The position numbers were made by a program, and so were the translations under genes. From contig DAGQ01000125.1 of the NCBI GenBank assembly GCA_002498205.1, forward strand, positions 16,962 through 22,816: DNA of 5,855 nucleotides, given 5' to 3'. Below the pieces are notes generated by a model. That model was not told the origin of the DNA. It was given only the letters and a program-made list of their open reading frames with translations, and made no database searches. This document shows positions 1 to 5,212 of the stretch, one piece after another. Each line of letters begins with the position of its first letter. Position 1 is the stretch's first letter. The DNA comes from Euryarchaeota archaeon UBA596. GTDB taxonomy: Archaea > Thermoplasmatota > Poseidoniia > Poseidoniales > Poseidoniaceae.

Positions 1-648
1 TTCTTCTTTAACTTCTTCTTGAATAGTTGGTTGTGGAGTTATGAGTTTTGGAGCCTGTACCGCTTTAGCTGATTTTAAAATTGAAATAGCTCTTGGCATT
101 TGCATATTTTTTGTTTCAATTAATATTTCAGCTAATTCCTTACTAATCTGAATTAAATCTTGAATATTTTCTGAGGGATTTGCAATCATATTATCAAATG
201 CAGTGACATATTTTGCTAACTCGTTGTTACCTCCAGTGACATCTCCAATAGCGTAAATTTTTAACACATTCATAGGATCCAAAAATAACTCTAATGCAGA
301 AAATTGTTCTTCAGTAATATTTGGTTCTACAGACCCTTCGTTTGGATTAAGTCCAAGAAAAATTTGTAAATTTTCTGTAACCTTTAATAGTTCAAGAGGC
401 CCAGTAAGTATATAGTAAATTTCCCCAGATTCTACTTTTAATCTATTACTCCCAGAATCTAGATCAAACGTATCTGTTAGTAGCAAATCAGAAATTTTAT
501 TTAAAACAATTGTAATACAAGAATGTCTATTTGAATTTTCTAATTCTAATAATATTTGACTTGAATCAGTAATTCCAAAATAAGCCGCGGTTTCATCTAC
601 ATTTATCCCACTTGGTAACAAAGCACCCTCTGGGACATATTCAGACAT
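1..648 (-). CDS. Hypothetical protein, N-terminal 216 codons (3' end beyond window)
   Basis: An uninterrupted reading frame runs from an ATG at 648 down to base 1 without a stop, so the protein is at least 216 residues and its C-terminus is outside the window. The start is well bounded: a TAG lies in the same frame two codons upstream, and a modest AAGGG ribosome-binding sequence (656-660) sits seven bases before the ATG. The protein begins MSEYVPEGALLPSG and has no signal peptide or membrane helix, so it is probably cytosolic. Residues 1-135 look like a mixed alpha/beta domain with hydrophobic strands (ITIVLN, IYYILTGPLELL). Residues 140-197 look mostly helical, and from about 198 a Pro- and Glu-rich segment (APKLITPQPT, then EEVKEE) resembles a linker to another domain. 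I do not recognise the family. It is divergent from the thiamine pyrophosphokinase gene, so the two may share a promoter region but not a transcript. Confidence 0.8.
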   Translation of the reverse strand, partial: MSEYVPEGALLPSGINVDETAAYFGITDSSQILLELENSNRHSCITIVLNKISDLLLTDTFDLDSGSNRLKVESGEIYYILTGPLELLKVTENLQIFLGLNPNEGSVEPNITEEQFSALELFLDPMNVLKIYAIGDVTGGNNELAKYVTAFDNMIANPSENIQDLIQISKELAEILIETKNMQMPRAISILKSAKAVQAPKLITPQPTIQEEVKEE

Positions 649-749
649 AATCTACCCTTACCTGCCGACTGCGGCCTCCTTATTGAGGCTTGGCTTTTGT
701 TATTATTAGATTAAAGATGATTCATTAATGGAGTTCTGTTCGCCTTACT
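649..749. promoter_or_regulatory. Divergent intergenic promoter region
   Basis: This 101-bp gap separates two outward-facing genes and must hold both promoters. An A+T-rich tract at about 700-716 (TTATTATTAGATTAAAG) is the only good candidate for archaeal TATA elements in either direction. For the plus-strand gene it would place a start of transcription near 730, about 20 bases before the ATG. For the minus-strand gene it would give a leader of roughly 30-40 bases. The plus-strand gene has only a GGAG at 730-733, sixteen bases from its ATG, which is too far for a normal ribosome-binding site. The TATA assignment is inferred from position and composition only. Confidence 0.4.
674..689. other. 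Short inverted repeat (hairpin) in the divergent gap
   Basis: GCCTC (674-678) and GAGGC (685-689) form a perfect 5-bp stem around a six-base loop, extendable by one G-T wobble. On the minus strand the loop and second arm contain AAGGAGGCC, a strong anti-16S-like sequence. It lies more than 20 bases upstream of the ATG at 648 and has no start codon at a usable distance after it. It could be a leader structure for the minus-strand gene, part of an operator, or chance. On the plus strand it is followed by GGCTTTTGTT, which gives it a superficial terminator look, but no plus-strand gene ends here. Confidence 0.3.
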
Positions 750-1388
750 ATGACCGCAACAAAAAAATGTGCATTATTGATTGCGGCAGGTCAAATTCCT
801 GAAAAAATTTTCAAAAAGTTATGTACTGATGAAAAATATTCAATTGCAATAGATGGTGGCTACAATTCTTGTATTAATTCAGGATTTATTCCTGATGTCG
901 TAATTGGTGATTTTGATTCATTAGATCAATCATTAATTAATGAATCAGTTATTTCTATCCATCAAACTAGCCAAGAGGAAACAGATTTGTTTAAGGCAAT
1001 AAAATGGACTATTTCTAAAGATATTAAAGATATTGAAATCATTGGAGTAGAATCTGGTAGGAGTGACCACATTCTGGGGACTTATGCAGCATTAGCCGAA
1101 TTAAATCAAGAAGAAATGCTATCCATTAATTTACGTATTCATTTGAATGATTTTGTCGTAACATATATCCCTCAAAATAAAAATTTTGAATTTAATTTTG
1201 AGAATGAAACACATTTATCATTATTTTGTTTTTCCAAAAGCATAGTTTCACTAAAAGGAGTCGAATGGGAGTTAGATCAAGAAAAAATGGATTTCTCAAC
1301 ACGGGGAATTCACAATTATTCAAAAAAGAAAAAGGTAGAATTTTTTATTCACAGCGGAGGTCCCGCATTATTTTTTATTCGTAGATAA
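750..1388 (+). CDS. thiN: Thiamine pyrophosphokinase (thiamine diphosphokinase)
   Basis: Thiamine pyrophosphokinase transfers a pyrophosphate group from ATP to thiamine, giving thiamine diphosphate and AMP in the cytosol. The 212 residues match the usual family length, and the signature motifs occur in order: IDGG (34-37) in the nucleotide fold, PDVVIGDFDS (48-57), the acidic QEETDL motif (75-80), and GVESGRSDH (99-107). The C-terminal thiamine-binding beta domain follows, with SLKGVEWELD (167-176) and STRGIHN (183-189). The Asp residues of GDFDS and ETDL and the Arg-Asp-His of GRSDH, expected in the active site, are all present, so the enzyme looks intact. ATG 750 is the only sensible start, because a stop lies in frame upstream at 726-728. 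No other thiamine gene is adjacent. The symbol follows the Bacillus usage; in archaea thiN can also mean a thiamine-phosphate synthase domain, which this is not. The related archaeal pterin pyrophosphokinase MptE is the main alternative, but the C-terminal motifs favour thiamine. Confidence 0.9.
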   Translation: MTATKKCALLIAAGQIPEKIFKKLCTDEKYSIAIDGGYNSCINSGFIPDVVIGDFDSLDQSLINESVISIHQTSQEETDLFKAIKWTISKDIKDIEIIGVESGRSDHILGTYAALAELNQEEMLSINLRIHLNDFVVTYIPQNKNFEFNFENETHLSLFCFSKSIVSLKGVEWELDQEKMDFSTRGIHNYSKKKKVEFFIHSGGPALFFIRR

Positions 1389-1391
1389 TAT

Positions 1392-2726
1392 CTATTGGAA
1401 AGGAATCCACATATTTGCATTTTCATCCCACCAATCTATTTGACCATCAGGGTGTTGTCTCCATAAATGTCCATAATCATCTCTATGTGTGGGTAAACCT
1501 TCCGAATTCATTCCAGGTTTTGAGGTTGAAAAATCACCTTGCATATCATCACCAAACCGCTTTAAAACAAGAATCGAAATTAAGAATAATAGAAGCATCC
1601 CAATACCCGTAGCGATATATCCCATATATTCTGATTCAACTTCTCCACCACTTCTAACAGGCCAAGATGAAGTCACACTTTGGTTCCCCCAAGTAGATAA
1701 ATTTTCATCACCAATAGGAGGCATTCTGACAAGATTAACACCATTAGTTGCACTAATTCCTTCTGAATTAGTAACATTAACAATTATTCGGTGAATTCCA
1801 GGTAACCACATCTTACAGTTTAATTCTAAACCTTCAGTATCATCATGTTCTGGAATTGTTGTCCATGTAATCAGATTTTCACTAAAATCAGTTCCATCAG
1901 TAGGTTCTATTGTGATGAAACATAAACTACCAATTTCCATGTTTTGACCTGTCACATTAAGATTAAAACTTGGTGCAGGTTGATTAATTATAGAGAAGTT
2001 ATTCCAAGTTTCGAGAGAATATCCTAGTGAATTGTGATAAATTAATTTTAAATTATATTTTCCAGCCGGCCAACTACTACAATCTATTTCATCATTATTT
2101 GGAGTATTTTCTCCAGGTTCAATAGATGGAGAAACCCATGGCGCTCCTAAGAATTGAACTTCTCCAGTTTTATTGTATCTATGCCCTATTTTATCTAAGA
2201 CATTTCTCTTTACTTTACATTCAGATCCAGTATTAAAATTATCATTTACGGTCTTCCCTTCATGTGTTGCAATCACATTTAGAGCAACAAAGGGTGTTTC
2301 CATTCCCACCATTAAATTATATTCGCCAAGTTGATATTCAGAAATTAATTCACTAGTTTCGGGGTTTAAGAATTTTAATGAAACAATATATTTCCCTTCT
2401 TTCCAAGCATCAACAAAAATTGATCTTGATAACGATTTTTCGTTTGTTAGTGTAAAATTATCCCATTGTATTATTTCAATTTGGTTTGGATATTGATCAA
2501 AAGTTGTAATTAATTTTGCAGAAACCGGAGTTTGTGATTTAGTGGTATTCACATTAAAAACAATTCTTAATTGATCAACATAACCGTCATTATCGATGTC
2601 TTGTTCCCTCGTTTCATAATTTACAACAGTAAAATCAAGATCATTATTTGCTTCTACAGTTTCAACTATGTTAAGAAGTGGTAAAATTAAAATTAATATA
2701 CAAATGTTGATACTAAATCTGTTCAA
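1392..2726 (-). CDS. Secreted single-pass surface protein with Ig-like modules and a Trp-rich cytoplasmic tail
   Basis: No known enzyme family is recognised. From a TTG start at 2726 the product is 444 residues. An N-terminal signal peptide (hydrophobic ICILILILPLL at 8-18, likely cut near VEA/NND) is followed by a beta-rich domain (28-140). That domain opens with a calcium-type loop, DIDNDGYVD (43-51). Two similar beta-sandwich modules follow (about 141-248 and 249-335). Each carries a Cys pair in the same context: GSxC early (167-170; 266-269), then C-x2-W-x2-G (216-222; 304-310). Eight N-x-S/T sequons, all before the membrane helix, fit an exported, possibly glycosylated protein. One membrane helix (about 368-388) precedes KR and a 55-residue tail ending in an aromatic segment, HLWRQHPDGQIDWWDENANM, then WIPFQ. 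An upstream in-frame TTG at 2762 or ATGs at 2753 and 2750 would lengthen the protein, but would spoil the signal peptide with a KRRRW extension and lack a good ribosome-binding site. The gene overlaps the upstream surface-protein gene by 14 bp. A structural, adhesive or sensory surface role is inference. Confidence 0.82.
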   Translation of the reverse strand: MNRFSINICILILILPLLNIVETVEANNDLDFTVVNYETREQDIDNDGYVDQLRIVFNVNTTKSQTPVSAKLITTFDQYPNQIEIIQWDNFTLTNEKSLSRSIFVDAWKEGKYIVSLKFLNPETSELISEYQLGEYNLMVGMETPFVALNVIATHEGKTVNDNFNTGSECKVKRNVLDKIGHRYNKTGEVQFLGAPWVSPSIEPGENTPNNDEIDCSSWPAGKYNLKLIYHNSLGYSLETWNNFSIINQPAPSFNLNVTGQNMEIGSLCFITIEPTDGTDFSENLITWTTIPEHDDTEGLELNCKMWLPGIHRIIVNVTNSEGISATNGVNLVRMPPIGDENLSTWGNQSVTSSWPVRSGGEVESEYMGYIATGIGMLLLFLISILVLKRFGDDMQGDFSTSKPGMNSEGLPTHRDDYGHLWRQHPDGQIDWWDENANMWIPFQ

Positions 2727-5139
2727 TAAAATCCACCTCCTTCGTTTCATCATTTTCTTCAAAAATCCTATTCACTATTACGGCAAACAAAAAGATTAAT
2801 CCTGCAATAGCATAAGTTGCCCAAGAAGATAGAGGGTTACTACCCATTATTGTCATAGCAGCTTTAATTTCTCCAAAAGAATTTGAATAACCATCTCCAT
2901 TATTATCTGGGCATCCTTGAAAATCAATAGTAGAACTTCCTGAATCAGAGGGGCAATCGTCTCTTAAATTACCTACAGGGTTATCTCCATAACCATCACC
3001 ATCAGTATCCAACCATTGCCAAGGGTCATTAGCAAAGGCGTCTGCTTGTCCTTCTGGACTTGCTAACCATTTTTCATCAGGATCAGAGTATCCATCATCA
3101 TCTAAGTCTAAACATCCTCTCCGATCTAGTAAGCTAGTACCAAAAACTGTTGGGCAAGCATCTGGTTCATGTCCCGAAAGATTATCTCCATAACCATCAC
3201 CATCTGAATCTACCATTTGTGAGGGTATATGTGGAAATTTATCACTTAAGTCGGACCATCCGTCACCATCAGTATCTATGCATCCAAATCTATCTTCTGT
3301 ACTTGTTCCAGGGATTTCTATACAATTATCTGGTGTAATTCCAACAGGGTTATCTCCATATCCATCACCATCAGTATCCATCCACTGTGTTGATTCAAGA
3401 GGGAATGTATCTGCCATACCTAATGGGTGCGTAAGCCAATCATTATCAGGATTAGAAGCCCCATCACCATCAGTATCTGGGCATCCCCATCTATCTCTGT
3501 AACTATCACCTTTTGTTAAAAGACAACTATCTGGTTGCCATGCATTTTGAGTTTGATTATCTCCGAATCCGTCACCATCAGTATCATACCATTGACTTCC
3601 TTTAGAAGGAAACGCATCTGCAAAACCTTCTGGATGTGAAACCCAACTATCATCAGGATCGGAATAACCGTCACCATCAGTATCTGGGCACCCCCACCTA
3701 TCCTGATTAGAAAAGCCTGAAGTTTCAATACATGAATCACCTTGAAAACCAGAATAATTGTCTCCATATCCATCGTAATCCGAATCTAGATATTGTGAAT
3801 TTTCATACGGAAATGAATCTACTTGAGAATCTTGATTGCCTTGATTATTTCCCCATCCATCTCCATCAGAATCACTCCATTGTGTTGGATTTTGAATAAA
3901 AGCATCCCCAGTTTCAACCCTCAAACCATTTTCATCAATTTCAAAAGTATAATTATCCCCATATCCATCTTTATCAGTATCTTTCCATTGACTGAAATCA
4001 TTTGGAAAAGGATCTGCACCATTATCTACAGTCCAATTGGAATCACCATCAGACCACCCGTCTCCATCAGAATCTGGACATCCTGGCCTATCTTCTGAAG
4101 AATAACCGATTATGTGAGGACAAGCATCTTCTAATATTGCTCCTTCAACATATTCGCCGATTCCTGTTTCAACATGTATCGCTTCCCATCTTGAATCATA
4201 CCAGTTATCACCTAATCCATCACCATCAAAATCACTCCATTGAGTATGGCAATACATCCCACAGATATTCTGAGTTGAAGGATCTTGAGGGGACCACCAA
4301 AAAGCATCAGCACCATCAGAAATAGTCCAAGGTTCAATTGAGTATAGGGTACTTGGATCGCTATAACCGTCCCCATCAGAATCAGGACAACCAAACCGAT
4401 CTTGAAATGACTGCCCAAAAAATCCAGGGCAAGAATCAGGGTTATTTCCATTCGGATTATCTCCATAATTATCGAAATCAGAATCTTCCCATTGTGTACC
4501 ATCTACAGGGTATCTATCTCCTTCATCAGACCAACCATCTTCATCACTATCCAAACATCCATTTTTATCTTCACTGCTTTTTCCAAAATCATTAGGGCAA
4601 TCGTCATCTAGATCTCTAAATCCATCACCATCTGTATCTCGATATGTTTTGTCAATAGTTCCAGTAATAGAATAATCAAATTCATCTTGGTCACAATTAT
4701 CTAAAGAGATTACTTCGGTATAGTACGTTGTTGGCCCTGTAATACTACCCCATTCGGATGCAGAAGGAACAATTGAAACTGAAACTGATGTAGATCCCGC
4801 ACTTCCAAAATCACTTTGATAAAGGTTTGTTGAAGCTGTTGAATCCCAAATTTTAACTCTTCCTTCCCAATGATCAGTTCCAAAACAGCCAAATAAATCA
4901 AAACCATGGTCACCAGTTGAAGATGAAACATCAATAGTTAATGTATCGCCACCCAAGATATCAATTTTCCACCAATCTCTGGAATCTCCCTCCGCGTCTA
5001 CATCTCCAGAACTTGTACTTCCATCAGTCAAGACATTAGCACTTGCTGCATCATCATCTGCCAAAGCAGATGGTGTAAAGGGAATTAAAAAAATAACAGC
5101 AAGTAAACAAGCCATTGTACGCTTGATATTACTCGCCAT
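2713..5139 (-). CDS. Large membrane-anchored surface protein with thrombospondin type 3-like calcium repeats
   Basis: From ATG 5139 the product has 808 residues. A signal peptide (1-27, ending PSALA before DDD) leads to a beta-sandwich domain (about 30-165) resembling the bacterial pre-peptidase C-terminal (PPC) domain: DSRDWWKIDILGGDTLTIDV, then HGFDLFG. Residues 168-755 hold 18 Asp-rich loops of the DxDxDGxxD type known to bind Ca2+ in thrombospondin type 3 repeats. They mostly alternate between an A loop (GCPDSDGDGWSD) and a B loop (QWxDTDGDGYGDN). A Cys module, C-x4-G-x-S-x2-D-x2-G-C, links each B to the next A eight times with constant spacing. A single membrane helix (about 773-790) and a short acidic tail (EENDETKEVDFIEQI) end the protein. 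The likely role is a rigid Ca2+-dependent stalk, adhesin or cell-envelope component; no catalytic motif is visible. An in-frame ATG at 5163 would add eight residues, but the ribosome-binding site at 5147-5152 and the promoter spacing favour 5139. The next gene overlaps its 3' end. Confidence 0.88.
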   Translation of the reverse strand: MASNIKRTMACLLAVIFLIPFTPSALADDDAASANVLTDGSTSSGDVDAEGDSRDWWKIDILGGDTLTIDVSSSTGDHGFDLFGCFGTDHWEGRVKIWDSTASTNLYQSDFGSAGSTSVSVSIVPSASEWGSITGPTTYYTEVISLDNCDQDEFDYSITGTIDKTYRDTDGDGFRDLDDDCPNDFGKSSEDKNGCLDSDEDGWSDEGDRYPVDGTQWEDSDFDNYGDNPNGNNPDSCPGFFGQSFQDRFGCPDSDGDGYSDPSTLYSIEPWTISDGADAFWWSPQDPSTQNICGMYCHTQWSDFDGDGLGDNWYDSRWEAIHVETGIGEYVEGAILEDACPHIIGYSSEDRPGCPDSDGDGWSDGDSNWTVDNGADPFPNDFSQWKDTDKDGYGDNYTFEIDENGLRVETGDAFIQNPTQWSDSDGDGWGNNQGNQDSQVDSFPYENSQYLDSDYDGYGDNYSGFQGDSCIETSGFSNQDRWGCPDTDGDGYSDPDDSWVSHPEGFADAFPSKGSQWYDTDGDGFGDNQTQNAWQPDSCLLTKGDSYRDRWGCPDTDGDGASNPDNDWLTHPLGMADTFPLESTQWMDTDGDGYGDNPVGITPDNCIEIPGTSTEDRFGCIDTDGDGWSDLSDKFPHIPSQMVDSDGDGYGDNLSGHEPDACPTVFGTSLLDRRGCLDLDDDGYSDPDEKWLASPEGQADAFANDPWQWLDTDGDGYGDNPVGNLRDDCPSDSGSSTIDFQGCPDNNGDGYSNSFGEIKAAMTIMGSNPLSSWATYAIAGLIFLFAVIVNRIFEENDETKEVDFIEQI
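2734..2741 (-). promoter_or_regulatory. Strong Shine-Dalgarno deciding a TTG start
   Basis: On the minus strand AGGAGGTG lies seven bases before TTG at 2726-2724, an almost perfect match to the 16S 3' end at ideal spacing. It is embedded in the last codons of the upstream gene, where it encodes KEVD, and the upstream stop (TAG, 2715-2713) comes just after the new start. Starting here gives the protein a clean signal peptide (MNRFSINICILIL). The arrangement suggests translational coupling of the two surface genes. Confidence 0.8.
2975..3011 (-). repeat. Near-identical 37-bp direct repeat, copy 1
   Basis: This stretch matches 3344-3380 at 36 of 37 bases; the copies lie 369 bp (123 codons) apart and in the same frame. 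They encode the B loop W-x-DTDGDGYGDNPVG in two successive long-range positions of the array. Identity that extends to third codon positions suggests recent duplication or gene conversion, beyond what protein-level constraint alone would need. Confidence 0.7.
3344..3380 (-). repeat. Near-identical 37-bp direct repeat, copy 2
   Basis: This is the partner of 2975-3011, with a single base difference. Within it the 17-mer CCATCACCATCAGTATC (plus-strand reading, 3362-3378) also occurs exactly at 2993-3009 and 3461-3477. Versions with CCGTC at the start occur at 3260-3276, 3569-3585 and 3668-3684. The pairs 3362/3461 and 3569/3668 are both exactly 99 bp apart. Confidence 0.7.
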
Positions 5140-5146
5140 GATTGAT

Positions 5147-5152
5147 GACCTC
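5147..5152 (-). promoter_or_regulatory. Shine-Dalgarno for the large surface-protein gene
   Basis: GAGGTC on the minus strand lies seven bases before ATG 5139. The alternative ATG at 5163 has no purine-rich site in front of it (GGTTAATA precedes it). This decides the start and gives the product MASNIKRTMACLLAVIF, a typical signal-peptide beginning. Confidence 0.72.
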
Positions 5153-5180
5153 GGTAACTTCATTATTAACCAATTGATGC

Positions 5181-5192
5181 ATATATATTAAA
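5181..5192 (-). promoter_or_regulatory. Candidate archaeal TATA box for the two surface genes
   Basis: The minus-strand sequence TTTAATATATAT is close to the archaeal TATA consensus. Transcription would be expected to begin about 25 bases downstream, near 5160, giving a leader of roughly 20 bases that contains the GAGGTC site and ends at ATG 5139. From ATG 5163 the transcript would instead be essentially leaderless. Assignment rests on sequence and spacing only. Confidence 0.5.
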
Positions 5193-5196
5193 AAAA
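5190..5196 (-). terminator. Oligo-T tract, possible terminator of the hydrolase gene
   Basis: Seven consecutive T residues on the minus strand begin 16 bases after the hydrolase stop codon, with no hairpin before them. Archaeal RNA polymerase commonly terminates at such T tracts. The tract runs directly into the TATA-like element of the next gene, so termination and re-initiation would share about 20 bases. Partial read-through into the surface genes is possible. Confidence 0.45.
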
Positions 5197-5212
5197 TATA
5201 ACTTTCGTTAAC

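Larger units (their letters stand above)
2875..4638 (-). repeat. Array of 18 calcium-loop coding repeats
   Basis: This region encodes residues 168-755 of the large surface protein. Paired units of A loop plus B loop recur every 56 to 69 residues in the C-terminal half (measured B to B: 69, 56 and 67). The length differences come mainly from an optional insert after the A loop, of the form PDxxWLxHPxGxADAFP, present in the long units and absent in the 56-residue one. The alternation breaks at residues 386-461, where three B-type loops follow one another without the Cys module. The strand complementary to the Asp codons has few stops, which explains several spurious plus-strand frames here. Confidence 0.88.

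Noticed and set aside
674..700. Rho-independent-like terminator (hairpin followed by TTTTGTT) on the plus strand
   Set aside because: No plus-strand gene ends upstream of it; the stem is only 5 bp and it lies in a divergent promoter region.
1415..1794. Two overlapping plus-strand frames opposite the smaller surface gene
   Set aside because: They are antisense to a gene with clear signal peptide, membrane helix and modules, and show no protein-like features.
2727..2762. Upstream starts TTG 2762, ATG 2753 and ATG 2750 for the smaller surface protein
   Set aside because: They lack a good ribosome-binding site, enlarge the overlap to 38-50 bp, and place a KRRRW stretch before the signal peptide, whereas TTG 2726 has an ideal site.
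3150..4595. Several plus-strand and minus-strand frames of 60-110 codons inside the repeat gene
   Set aside because: They are shadows of the Asp-codon repeats, rich in His, Ile and Pro with no domain, no ribosome-binding site and no conservation signal of their own; the 808-residue frame explains the region.
2870..4640. Periodic short repeats resembling a CRISPR-like or tandem-repeat array
   Set aside because: Spacings are all multiples of three but variable, repeats are imperfect, and they translate into Asp-rich calcium loops in one long frame, so they are protein-coding repeats.
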